Source: an uncultured Spartobacteria bacterium
GTDB lineage: Bacteria; Verrucomicrobiota; Verrucomicrobiia; Chthoniobacterales; JAATET01
NCBI GenBank assembly: GCA_938011325.1
Contig: CALLUD010000010.1
Location: 1-64,000 of the forward strand
Length of the DNA stretch: 64,000 nt
Reading direction: 5' to 3'
The notes beneath the pieces are model-generated. The model did not search any database. It was given only the letters and a program-made list of their open reading frames with translations, and was not told the origin of the DNA. The position numbers and the translations under genes were made by a program. Positions within the stretch are counted from its first letter, which is position 1. Each line of letters opens with the position of its first letter. Shown in pieces: positions 18,427-27,067 of the stretch.

Positions 18427-19404
18427 TTACAAGGTTTCCGCCACTTCCCGGGCGAAATACGTCAGGATCATGTCCGCCCCCGCGCGCTTGATCGCGAGAA
18501 GCGACTCATCCCGGGTGCGTTCGTAATCAAGCCACCCCAGCCGGGCTGCGGCATGAATTTGGGCAAACTCTCCCGAGACCTGATAGGCCGCGAGCGGGAG
18601 CGTGGTCACCTCCCGCACGGCCCGGATCACGTCGAGATACGGCCCGGCGGGTTTCACCATCACCATGTCCGCGCCCTCCTCCTCGTCGAGCGCGACCTCC
18701 AGCAGGGCTTCCCGGACATTCCCCGGATCCATCTGATATCCCCTCTTGTCGAGCGGCGGCCCACTCGTAGCGCTGCCCACCGCGTCGCGAAACGGACCGT
18801 AGAACGCGGAGGCGTATTTCGCAGCGTAGGAAAGAATCGCCACCTGCTGAAAGCCGGCTTCATCCAAGGCCTCCCGGATCGCCGCCACGCGACCGTCCAT
18901 CATGTCGGAGGGCGCCACCACATCCGCACCAGCCCGGGCCTCCCGCACCGCGAGCCGACACAAGGCCTCGACCGTCTCGTCGTTCAACACCCTGGTTTGA
19001 GAGGCATCCAGCAACCCGTCGTGGCCGTGGCTCGTGTAAGGGTCGAGCGCGACATCCGTGATCACCAGCAGGTCGGGATGCGCGGACTTCACGGAGTCGA
19101 TCGCCGCGTAAAGGACGTTGTCATCCTCGCAGCCGTGGGATCCCTGCGGATCCTTCCTTGCCGGATCGACGCACGGGAACAATGCCACCGCCCTCACGCC
19201 GGCGGCGACGCACCGTCCACATTCCTCGACAAGCGAATCGATCGAATGCCGGCGCACTCCGGGCATGGATGCCACCGCCTCCGGTTCCCCCACCTTCACG
19301 AACAAGGGCTGAATGAGGTCGTCCGGAGACAGCGAAGTCTCGCGAACCATCGCCCGCAAACCGGCGGAAGACCGATTTCGGCGCATGCGACGGAGCAACT
19401 TCAT
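18427..19404 (-). CDS. hemB: delta-aminolevulinic acid dehydratase (porphobilinogen synthase), Mg-type metal site
   Basis: From ATG at 19404 the protein is 325 aa. It condenses two 5-aminolevulinates to porphobilinogen in tetrapyrrole synthesis. Landmarks are LIQPLFVKVGE near 31-41, the metal-site loop DVALDPYTSHGHDG, ILSYAAKYASAFYGPFRDA with one active-site lysine, and MVMVKPAGPYLDVI with the Schiff-base lysine. The metal loop has aspartates where Zn-enzymes have three cysteines, so this is the cysteine-free, Mg-type subclass. The alternative start at 19440 would use TTG. Confidence 0.96.
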   Translation of the reverse strand: MKLLRRMRRNRSSAGLRAMVRETSLSPDDLIQPLFVKVGEPEAVASMPGVRRHSIDSLVEECGRCVAAGVRAVALFPCVDPARKDPQGSHGCEDDNVLYAAIDSVKSAHPDLLVITDVALDPYTSHGHDGLLDASQTRVLNDETVEALCRLAVREARAGADVVAPSDMMDGRVAAIREALDEAGFQQVAILSYAAKYASAFYGPFRDAVGSATSGPPLDKRGYQMDPGNVREALLEVALDEEEGADMVMVKPAGPYLDVIRAVREVTTLPLAAYQVSGEFAQIHAAARLGWLDYERTRDESLLAIKRAGADMILTYFAREVAETL

Positions 19405-19454
19405 GTGCCACGAATCGCCCTTCCGGGCCGGTTGGGTCAAGCGGCAACGCGATC

Positions 19455-19482
19455 TTGCACCCGGCCCTCTTGAAGCTATCGT
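19455..19482 (+). promoter_or_regulatory. possible promoter for exbB operon
   Basis: TTGCAC (19455-19460), a 16-bp spacer and TATCGT (19477-19482) lie just before exbB in the 92-bp divergent gap with hemB. The hexamers match consensus only partly, and the -10 sits 14 bp from the start codon, so any 5' leader would be very short. Confidence 0.28.
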
Positions 19483-19496
19483 GATGGCCTTTGTCC

Positions 19497-20156
19497 ATGG
19501 ACATCGTTCTCGCCTCGGCCGTCGACGCCATCGCCGGTTTCTTCATCAAAGGCGGGATCTTCATGATCCCGCTCCTGGCCCTCTCCGTCATCGCCACGAC
19601 GGTGATGCTTCTTCGTGGCTTCGCCCTGCGCGAGTCGACCGTAATGCCGGCGGCCATCGAGGAGGAGGTCAGCCGCCTCGAGCCCGGCGACGAGCTCTCA
19701 CGACTCTCCGAGCTCATTCACGAAAACCCCTCCCCGCTTTCCCGCATTCTTCTCACTCTCCTGCGGCACCTTTCCTGGCCGCGCGCGGACAATGCCGAGG
19801 CCGTGCAAACCCAGGCCCGTCACGAGACCGCCCGCATGGAAAGCGGCCTCGTCATTCTGGAGATCACCACCGGCGTCGCACCGTTGCTCGGGCTCCTTGG
19901 CACGCTCTCCGGTCTCATCGGCATTTTCGCAAATGTCGGCAATGGCGACCCAATGGTGATCGCGCGCGGCATCGCGGAGGCGCTCAACACGACCATCATG
20001 GGTCTCGCCGTCGCCGCGCCCAGCCTAATCGCCTACAACTATTTCATGCGGAAGATCGAGGTCATGTCGGTCGAAATGGAATCCGTCACCGCCGAGCTGC
20101 TGGCCAAGTGCTACCCGAACCCCGACCAGCAGCCATCCATCGAGCCGCTGGAATGA
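19497..20156 (+). CDS. exbB: ExbB/TolQ/MotA-family proton channel protein
   Basis: From ATG at 19497 the protein is 219 aa, with three membrane segments (about 18-40, 122-145 and 158-180). It carries the family pattern TTGVAPLLGLLGTLSGLIGI near 121-140 and ARGIAEALNTTIMGLAVAAP near 158-177. With ExbD it forms a proton-motive-force-driven inner-membrane motor that energises TonB or Tol-type processes. No tonB is seen nearby. The stop overlaps the exbD start by ATGA. A TTG at 19491 is a weaker alternative start. Confidence 0.93.
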   Translation: MDIVLASAVDAIAGFFIKGGIFMIPLLALSVIATTVMLLRGFALRESTVMPAAIEEEVSRLEPGDELSRLSELIHENPSPLSRILLTLLRHLSWPRADNAEAVQTQARHETARMESGLVILEITTGVAPLLGLLGTLSGLIGIFANVGNGDPMVIARGIAEALNTTIMGLAVAAPSLIAYNYFMRKIEVMSVEMESVTAELLAKCYPNPDQQPSIEPLE

Positions 20157-20587
20157 AGTTCTACACCCGCAAGCGGCGCAGCCCGGCGATCAACATCGTC
20201 TCGCTCATCGACATTCTCGCGATCCTGCTGATCTTCTTCATTGTCACCACGACGTTCAAAAAGACCCAGCCGCAACTCGAGATCAACCTCCCGCAGTCGA
20301 AGACCGCCGCGCCCGCCGCGGAAAACTCCACCGAGCCGCTTGTGCTGCGTGTGAAGAGCGCCGAGGAAATCACGCTCGACGACGAACCCGTGACTCTCGA
20401 CACACTGGCGCAGGCGTTGACGGCGGCTCGCGAAAAATTTCCGGATCGTCCGATCGCCATGCAGGCCGATCGCGAGGCTTCTTTTGGCGTCGTGGTGAAA
20501 GTGCTCGATGCTTTGCAGGAGGCCGGCATCAAGAACATCCCCGCCTTCACCGATCCCGAAGCGCAAAAACCCGCACCCACTCCATGA
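20153..20587 (+). CDS. exbD: ExbD/TolR-family biopolymer transport protein
   Basis: The 144-aa protein has a basic N-terminus, one membrane segment (about 18-36) with the functional aspartate in NIVSLIDILAILLIFF, and a periplasmic domain ending FGVVVKVLDALQEAGI, as in ExbD/TolR. It is ATGA-coupled to exbB upstream and to def downstream. It is the partner of ExbB in the proton-driven motor. Confidence 0.94.
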   Translation: MKFYTRKRRSPAINIVSLIDILAILLIFFIVTTTFKKTQPQLEINLPQSKTAAPAAENSTEPLVLRVKSAEEITLDDEPVTLDTLAQALTAAREKFPDRPIAMQADREASFGVVVKVLDALQEAGIKNIPAFTDPEAQKPAPTP

Positions 20588-21138
20588 TCCTTCCCATTGT
20601 CGAATACGGCCACCCTGCACTCCGCTCAAAAGGCCGCCTCATCGAGCGCATCGACGAGCGAATCGTGAAGCTCGCGCAGAACATGATCGACACGATGAAC
20701 GACGCGAATGGCGTCGGACTTGCCGCCCAGCAGGTCGGCCTGCCGTTGCAGATTTGCGTCATCGATGTGCTCGACGCCTTCGCACCGGGCACCATGACGG
20801 TCGACGGCAGGGAGGTTCCGCTCGAGGATTACATGCCCCTCGTCCTGATCAACCCGGAGGTCGAGCCAATCGGCGAAATCGAAACCGACACCGAAGGCTG
20901 CCTCAGCTTCCCCGGTCTGCTGGGAGGCATTCCGCGACCGAACTCGGTCCGCGTGAAGGCAAGGACGCTCGAAGACGAGGTGCTCGAATTCACCGCCACC
21001 GGATTGCTTGCCCGTGCGGTGCAGCACGAGCACGACCACCTTCATGGCATCCTGTTCATCGACCGGATGATCGAAAGTGATCTCCAGGAAATTTCCAGCG
21101 CCGTGGAAAGCCTGCGTCGGCGGAACGCCGTCGTCTGA
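20584..21138 (+). CDS. def: peptide deformylase
   Basis: The 184-aa protein has all three deformylase motifs: GVGLAAQQVG at 43-52, EGCLSFPG at 104-111 with metal ligand C106, and QHEHDH at 147-152 with H148, E149 and H152. It removes the N-formyl group from nascent proteins, completing the cycle begun by fmt (10076-11020). The start overlaps the exbD stop by ATGA, an unusual pairing of a proton-motor subunit and a translation-linked enzyme. Confidence 0.97.
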   Translation: MILPIVEYGHPALRSKGRLIERIDERIVKLAQNMIDTMNDANGVGLAAQQVGLPLQICVIDVLDAFAPGTMTVDGREVPLEDYMPLVLINPEVEPIGEIETDTEGCLSFPGLLGGIPRPNSVRVKARTLEDEVLEFTATGLLARAVQHEHDHLHGILFIDRMIESDLQEISSAVESLRRRNAVV

Positions 21139-21158
21139 AGTCGCCGCTGCGGGAAACA

Positions 21159-24100
21159 ATGCGCCGACCCCTCACGCTATTTCTCCTCTTCGTGCTTGCC
21201 TACGTCGGCACGCTGGGATGGGCATGGCTGCCTCGCACTCCCACGCACGAGGAGCTGGTCGGCTACGCCGGCAAGCTTGTTTACCTCATGGAATGGGTGC
21301 GCCAGCCCGGCGAGCCCTCATGGTGGGTGCCCGGCTACCTCGGCGGATTCAGCGCCGCCGCAATCGTCGGCTACATTTTCGGCCTGCTCCCCTTCGCGCT
21401 GGCGGCCCTTGTGTTTCCGCCGATTGTCGCGCTGAAAATCACCGGCCTCGTGTTTCTCGCCGGCGGCGCCGTGGCCGCATGGGCATTCGGACGCCGCCTG
21501 ACCGGCTCGCCCTGGACCGCCTGCGCGATCGGCATCGGCTACCTTCTCTCGCCGCAGCTCCTCCTCCGGCTCGGCTGGCAGGAACACATGACGATCGTCA
21601 TCGCCTACCCGCTCGTTCCGTTGACGTTTCTCGCCATGTTGCGCGTGGCCGAGCGCGGAGCACGCGTCGACGCGCTGCTTCTTGCGATGGCGTTTTCCGC
21701 AACGATGCTTACCTGGAGCAAGATCGGCGCGACGCTCCTCGTGCCTCTCGCCGGCTTCGCGGTCTGGCTCTTCGCGACCCGGCAGGAAACCCGCGCGAAT
21801 CTTCTTCGGGGCGCCGTCTGGTCCATTGTGTTCGGGATTCCGCTCGCGATCATTCCGCTGCTTCCGCTGGTCCGGGAATTCGGTTTCATGACGATCTTCG
21901 AATTCCGGCCGTTCGAATCCTGGCAGCACACCTACTCGGTGAAGTCCCTCACCTCCTGGATCGACAGCGGCTCGCTGTTTCGCAAGCTGCCTCCCATTTT
22001 CGCGATCGATCGCGGCGGCTACTATCTCGGCATCCCCGGGCTCGTCGCCGTGTTCTGGCTGGTCTTCCATCAATGGACGCAACGTCGCTGGACTGCCGAG
22101 CTTCGCAGCGCCCGCGCCTTCCTCGCGCTCACCTTGCTCGTGTTCTGGCTCTCCTTTGGGCCGAGATCCGTGCTCAGCGGCCATTTTCAGCTGCTGGAAC
22201 AATCCCTCAACTTTCCCGACTGGGGGATCATTGCGCATTGGCTGATTCTCGGTGGAACGGGCGCGTTGCTCTACTGGCTCCTGCCCGTCCGGGTTCGCCA
22301 TCCACTCGTGTTCCTCGCTCTCTTCGGAATCTTCCTCCTCGTTCCCGGATTTCGCATCATCGAGAAATTCCCGCTCTTCGACAGCCTGCGCGCCCCGGAT
22401 TCATTCTGGATTCTCAACGGCGCCCTCTGCTGGTCCGTCGCCGCAGGCATCGCGGTGGCATGGGTGATTCGTTCGTTCCGCCATGTGGCGGCCCGCGTCG
22501 TGATCTCGCTCGCAGTGCTTGCCGTGGCGATGTGGACGACCATTCCGTATTCGAAATACTTCTGGAAGGACGGCCTGCCGCAGGCGCTCTACGACGACTT
22601 CCACGCCGCGACCGATTTCCTGAAATCCGCGCAACCAGCCGGCCGCCTGCTCTCCCTCTCCGGGCGTTACTTCGATCTCCAGCTGCCCGCGCTCACCGGC
22701 CATCCGCTGGTTTCCGAGGCCGCCCACCACAACTTCATGCTTCGCGACTTCGCCCGTCTCGAGACGGCTGCCCGCGCGTCGGCCTCCGACATGCTGGCGT
22801 TTCTGCAGCTCGCCGGCGTCTCGCACATCATCATCGACCGGCAGGATCACGACGTCCCTCAGCAGCAACAACTCTGGTTCCGCTCATTGCTTCCGGTCGC
22901 TTTCGAAAACGATTTCTTCACGATCCTCCAGAACGAGAAGGCGCTGTATCCGGCCTTCCTCGCCTCCGTGGTGCGTCCTGCCCAGCCCGAGCTTCCCCAA
23001 TACCTCGATGCCCTCCAGTTCGCCTCGAAAGGCATTCTTTCCCTGCCTCCGGGCGAAGGCGGCGAACAAGGTTCGCCCGCGCCCTTTCAGCGCATCACCC
23101 CAAACGGCCCCGCAACATCCGCCGTCGCGAGTTTCGCGGTCACCGGATCGAGTGGCTGGCTGACCCTTTCCGAAGCATGGCATCCCGACTGGACAGCCAG
23201 CATCGATGGCACTCCCGCGCGTGTGACTCGCGTCGCGGGCGCATTTCCCGGCGTCGCCATCCCAACAGGGGCCCGCGAAGTGACATTCCGCTTCCAGCCA
23301 CCGGCATGGTATACGCTCTGCCTTGCCATTGGCGGCGGCTCCTGGGTTCTCTCGCTTGCCTGGCTTGCACTGGTTCCCGTCCTGCCGGCGCGCATTCGCG
23401 CGAAATGGAATGCCTCCAGAACGATGCCGTCGTCATCAAATCCCGTGACGATTGATCGCGCCCCCATCGAGCGCCCGCTGGTTATCATCCCCACTTACAA
23501 CGAACGCGAAACGATCACCGAGCTTCTCGACCGCGTCCTCACGCTGCCGTCGACGGAGATTCTGCTCGTGGACGACGCCTCCTCCGACGGCACCGCCCAG
23601 GTGGTCAAAAGCCATGCGGAATTCGGCCGCCGCATTCATCTCCTCGAGCGCCCTTCCAAACTCGGTCTCGGCTCCGCGTATCGCGACGGCTTCCGCTGGG
23701 CGTTCGACCACGGTCACGACGCCTGCATTGAAATCGACGCCGATCTCTCGCACGATCCTCAGGACATCGCAAAACTGCTTCAAGCCCTGCAGCACGGCGC
23801 GGACGCGGCCATCGGCAGTCGCTACCTCAACGGCGTGCGCGTGATCAACTGGCCGCAACACCGGCTCGCGCTCAGCATTGGTGCCTCGCACTTCGTGCAC
23901 CTGCTCACGGGGCTCCCGTTGACCGACGCAACAAGTGGATTCAAGGCGATCCGGACCTCCGCACTCCGCGCTCTGGACTGGTCCGAACTCCACGCCGACG
24001 GCTACGGTTTCCAGGTCGAGCTTCACTGGCTGCTGTGGCAGTCCGGATTCCGGCTCGTCGAAATTCCGATCGTTTTCACCGAGCGACGTTCCGGTAAGAC

Positions 24101-24191
24101 AAAAATGTCGCTCGGCATCGCCGTGGAGGCGGCACGGCGGGTTTGCGAACTCGCCCTGCATCCCAGGAAACCCGCGGAGGTTCACTCATGA
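21159..24191 (+). CDS. fusion: YfhO-like GT-C membrane protein plus Dpm1-type GT2 polyprenol-phosphate glycosyltransferase
   Basis: One 1010-aa frame starts 20 bp after def. Residues 1 to about 765 form a polytopic membrane protein with many hydrophobic helices. It ends in a beta-rich extracytoplasmic segment like the YfhO family (LSEAWHPDWTASIDG near 668-682, then a final helix near 720-745). YfhO proteins are GT-C transferases that use undecaprenyl-phosphate sugars. Residues about 775-1010 are a soluble GT2 domain of the dolichol-phosphate-mannose synthase type: VIIPTYNERETI, LVDDASSDGTA, IEIDADLSHDPQD near 855-867 and SRYLNGVRV. The fusion would join lipid-linked-sugar synthesis and transfer in one chain. 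The sugar and acceptor are not readable. The stop overlaps the DUF2723 gene by ATGA. Confidence 0.85.
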   Translation: MRRPLTLFLLFVLAYVGTLGWAWLPRTPTHEELVGYAGKLVYLMEWVRQPGEPSWWVPGYLGGFSAAAIVGYIFGLLPFALAALVFPPIVALKITGLVFLAGGAVAAWAFGRRLTGSPWTACAIGIGYLLSPQLLLRLGWQEHMTIVIAYPLVPLTFLAMLRVAERGARVDALLLAMAFSATMLTWSKIGATLLVPLAGFAVWLFATRQETRANLLRGAVWSIVFGIPLAIIPLLPLVREFGFMTIFEFRPFESWQHTYSVKSLTSWIDSGSLFRKLPPIFAIDRGGYYLGIPGLVAVFWLVFHQWTQRRWTAELRSARAFLALTLLVFWLSFGPRSVLSGHFQLLEQSLNFPDWGIIAHWLILGGTGALLYWLLPVRVRHPLVFLALFGIFLLVPGFRIIEKFPLFDSLRAPDSFWILNGALCWSVAAGIAVAWVIRSFRHVAARVVISLAVLAVAMWTTIPYSKYFWKDGLPQALYDDFHAATDFLKSAQPAGRLLSLSGRYFDLQLPALTGHPLVSEAAHHNFMLRDFARLETAARASASDMLAFLQLAGVSHIIIDRQDHDVPQQQQLWFRSLLPVAFENDFFTILQNEKALYPAFLASVVRPAQPELPQYLDALQFASKGILSLPPGEGGEQGSPAPFQRITPNGPATSAVASFAVTGSSGWLTLSEAWHPDWTASIDGTPARVTRVAGAFPGVAIPTGAREVTFRFQPPAWYTLCLAIGGGSWVLSLAWLALVPVLPARIRAKWNASRTMPSSSNPVTIDRAPIERPLVIIPTYNERETITELLDRVLTLPSTEILLVDDASSDGTAQVVKSHAEFGRRIHLLERPSKLGLGSAYRDGFRWAFDHGHDACIEIDADLSHDPQDIAKLLQALQHGADAAIGSRYLNGVRVINWPQHRLALSIGASHFVHLLTGLPLTDATSGFKAIRTSALRALDWSELHADGYGFQVELHWLLWQSGFRLVEIPIVFTERRSGKTKMSLGIAVEAARRVCELALHPRKPAEVHS

Positions 24192-27067
24192 GATCGCGCA
24201 TCTTCTCCCGGGCCGACTGGATCTGCGCGGGCGTCTCCGCCGTAATCTCATTCATCATTTACTGGTGGAGTGCCGCGCCAAGCGTCACGTTGCTCGATTC
24301 CGGCGAATTCATCGTCGCCGCCCAGCATTTCGGTGTGCCACACCCGACCGGCTATCCGCTCTGGACCATCCTCGCGTGGCTCTTCCAGCTTCTGCCGATC
24401 GGCAACGTCGCTCACGAACTCGCTTTGTTCAGCGGGGTGTGCGGCGCACTTGCCGTCGGGCTGGCCACCCTGCTCATCCGCAACACGGTCGTGTGGATGC
24501 GGCCGCCGAATGCGCCGCGCTTCGTTCCCGACATCGTCTCGATCGCTCTCGGTCTGGCCTTCGCCTTCAGCTTCTCGATGTGGTCCCAGGCCGTGATCGT
24601 GGAGGTTTACACGCTCCACGCATTGCTCATCGGGCTTTACCTGCTCAGTCTTTACACGTGGTTGCGGCGACCGGAAAAGCTTTCGGGCCTCTTCTGGAGT
24701 TTCTTCACGCTGAGCCTCGCCTTCAGCAACCATCAGCTCTCCTTGGCGCTCGCGCTCCTTCCGCTGCTCGTGCTGCTCGTGCGTCGCGACTTGTTTTGGG
24801 ACGTCATTCTCGGCTGCTCGGTGAGCGCGCTCATCGCGTATCTCACATTTGCCCTGCTTGCAAATGACGCGCTCGTCGTGAAGGCGTCGCTGCGCCTTAC
24901 CTATCTCGTCGCAACACTGTTCGTTCTCGTCATTTTCTTCCGCCTTGGCAGTCGCGGCTGGCGCGCCCTTGCCGCAATGATCCGGCGTCGCCGGCTGCGG
25001 CGTCGCGCCCTGGGCATTGTGCTGGCTCGTGCGCGCATTCGCTGGAAGGTCATCGTGTTTTTGCCCGTCGTGCTGGCTCTGGGACTCCTTCCCTACGCCT
25101 ACATGCCCGTCGCGTCCTCGACGAATCCGCCCATGAACTGGGGCTACACGCGCACGCCTGACGGCTTCTTCTTCTCGTTCAATCGTTCGCAATATCCCGG
25201 CAGCCTGTCCGATCAGAGCCTGCGCCTGCTCAGCAAGGTTGTCGGCACGGCGTCGCCTGATGCCAATGCCACGCAGCGTCGCGGCTCGGTCGACCAATTC
25301 CGTCAATGGATCGGCTTTTTCTGGCTGCAGCTCGCGCGGAGCTTCACGCCGTTCTCGATTTTGTTCGTCATCGCCGCATTTCTCGGAACTCTGCGAAAGC
25401 CGCTCGCCACCCGCGTGTGGATCTACGTCCTGTTCGCCGCATTCGGCCTTGCAGCCTTCCTCCAGCCCCTGCTCGACCGCGCGCGGACCGACCTTGCCGG
25501 GTGGTGGCTGCAGATGCCCTACCACACCTACACGAATTTGATCTTCGCCCTTCTCGCGGGGATCGGTGCGGCCGTCGTGCTCGATTTCATCGCGCGCCAC
25601 GCTCCGCGACTCCGGCAGGTCATGTGGATGGTGCCGCTGCTTCCGCTGTGGCCGCTTTTCACGAACATGGACGAGGCCAGCCAGCGCGACCGCTGGTTCG
25701 GCTGGAAGTTTGGCTACGATATGCTCAAGGACCTGCCGAAAGGCAGCGTGATCTTCGGCGGGACGGATCCCGGACGCTTTGTCCCGACCTACATGATCCT
25801 CGGCGAAAGCACGCAGCCGCGTGCCAACCGCATCGATCCCAACTTCGATCGCCGCGACCTCTACATCCTCACGCAAAACGGCCTCGCCGACCGCTATTAC
25901 CTCGCCTACATCCGCGACCACTACGCGGAGGATCGCCCGCGACCGAAGAACGCCTTCGAAAACTGGCTCGGTCGCGGGAAAACGTATCCCGCCGAGCCAC
26001 TCGTCCTGCCGACATTCAGCGAATGGCAGCAGATTCGCCAGCAGGCGGCCGACGAGCTCAAGCAGCAACAGCAGTCCGAAACGATCGATCGTGGCGAAAC
26101 GAGCCGCTACCTGCACTCCGCGGTGGCGAAGTGGATTTTCGAGAAAAACAAGGACCACCACACTTTCTACGTCGAAGAGAGTTTTCCAATGGCGTGGAGC
26201 TATCCCCATGCGATTCCCGATGGGCTCGTTTACCGCCTCAATCCCGAGCCGCTGGAAATGCTCCCGCCAAACGCGGTGAAGAAGGACCTCGAATTCTGGA
26301 AAGCCTACATCTCCGATCTTCTCGCGAACCCGCGATTCCTTCGGGACTACGATGCCCGCAAGAGCTTTTCCTCACTGCGCGTCACGGGCGGAAAGATCTA
26401 CGACTTCCGCGGAATGAACGCCGAAGCCGAGATCGCCTATCGTCAGGCCCTCGCGCTCTTTCCAAGAAACTCCGACGCGCTGGAAGGACTCAGCCGTCTC
26501 CTGTGGGCACGCGGTGAATTCGACGAACCGGTCGAGTTGATCGAGCAGGCGTTGAAAATCGATCCAAACAGCGAGACGCTCCGGCAGAGTCTCGAAGTGA
26601 CCCGGCTGCGCCGCGACCTGCAGGCCGAGATCGTGGCTGCGAAGGCGGCATTCGAGAAGTCCCCGGATTCGATCCAACTTCTGGAAAAACTCGTCGCGCT
26701 GAATACCCAGGCAGGCGAACACAGGCAGGTGGATGCCCTGCTCGACGAGGCCGCCCCCGGGCTCGGATCAAATCCCGACTATCTGCGCCTGCGCGTCGAA
26801 GTGGCCGAGTTCCGCAACGACTGGGATGCTTCGCGGCGCTTTGCGAAGACGTGGTCGGAGGTCGACGCGGCCAATCCGGAACCCTACTACCGGCTTGCCC
26901 GCGCGGAATACGCAGCCGGCGCGAAGCAGCAGGCCGTCGCGCCGTTAAGAAAGTCCTTCGAACTTGGTGGCCCCAACTTCCGCGAACGGCTGTTTGTCGA
27001 TCCCGTTTTCGAGAGCGCCAAAGCCGATGCGGAATTCGTGAAACTCCTCTCGGCGCCGGCGAACTAG
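24188..27067 (+). CDS. DUF2723 (TMEM260-like) GT-C membrane protein with C-terminal TPR region
   Basis: From ATG at 24188 the protein is 959 aa. The N-terminus carries the DUF2723 hallmark: a first membrane helix (12-27), then LDSGEFIVAAQHFGVPHPTG at 36-55 with acidic D37 and E40, as in GT-C glycosyltransferases. About ten more membrane helices run to roughly residue 500. A soluble region follows, then TPR-like repeats (about 735-940). The human homologue TMEM260 is an O-mannosyltransferase, so a role in lipid-linked sugar transfer to exported protein is plausible. It is ATGA-coupled to the YfhO-Dpm fusion. Its stop overlaps that of convergent gcvP within CTAG. Confidence 0.87.
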   Translation: MRSRIFSRADWICAGVSAVISFIIYWWSAAPSVTLLDSGEFIVAAQHFGVPHPTGYPLWTILAWLFQLLPIGNVAHELALFSGVCGALAVGLATLLIRNTVVWMRPPNAPRFVPDIVSIALGLAFAFSFSMWSQAVIVEVYTLHALLIGLYLLSLYTWLRRPEKLSGLFWSFFTLSLAFSNHQLSLALALLPLLVLLVRRDLFWDVILGCSVSALIAYLTFALLANDALVVKASLRLTYLVATLFVLVIFFRLGSRGWRALAAMIRRRRLRRRALGIVLARARIRWKVIVFLPVVLALGLLPYAYMPVASSTNPPMNWGYTRTPDGFFFSFNRSQYPGSLSDQSLRLLSKVVGTASPDANATQRRGSVDQFRQWIGFFWLQLARSFTPFSILFVIAAFLGTLRKPLATRVWIYVLFAAFGLAAFLQPLLDRARTDLAGWWLQMPYHTYTNLIFALLAGIGAAVVLDFIARHAPRLRQVMWMVPLLPLWPLFTNMDEASQRDRWFGWKFGYDMLKDLPKGSVIFGGTDPGRFVPTYMILGESTQPRANRIDPNFDRRDLYILTQNGLADRYYLAYIRDHYAEDRPRPKNAFENWLGRGKTYPAEPLVLPTFSEWQQIRQQAADELKQQQQSETIDRGETSRYLHSAVAKWIFEKNKDHHTFYVEESFPMAWSYPHAIPDGLVYRLNPEPLEMLPPNAVKKDLEFWKAYISDLLANPRFLRDYDARKSFSSLRVTGGKIYDFRGMNAEAEIAYRQALALFPRNSDALEGLSRLLWARGEFDEPVELIEQALKIDPNSETLRQSLEVTRLRRDLQAEIVAAKAAFEKSPDSIQLLEKLVALNTQAGEHRQVDALLDEAAPGLGSNPDYLRLRVEVAEFRNDWDASRRFAKTWSEVDAANPEPYYRLARAEYAAGAKQQAVAPLRKSFELGGPNFRERLFVDPVFESAKADAEFVKLLSAPAN

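Noticed and set aside
21077..23455. 792-aa plus-strand frame overlapping the YfhO-Dpm fusion
   Set aside because: Out-of-frame, Arg/Pro/Ala-rich; the membrane-protein frame at 21159 has clear helices and motifs.
24248..26209. 653-aa minus-strand frame opposite the DUF2723 gene
   Set aside because: Low-complexity charged shadow, no recognisable domain.
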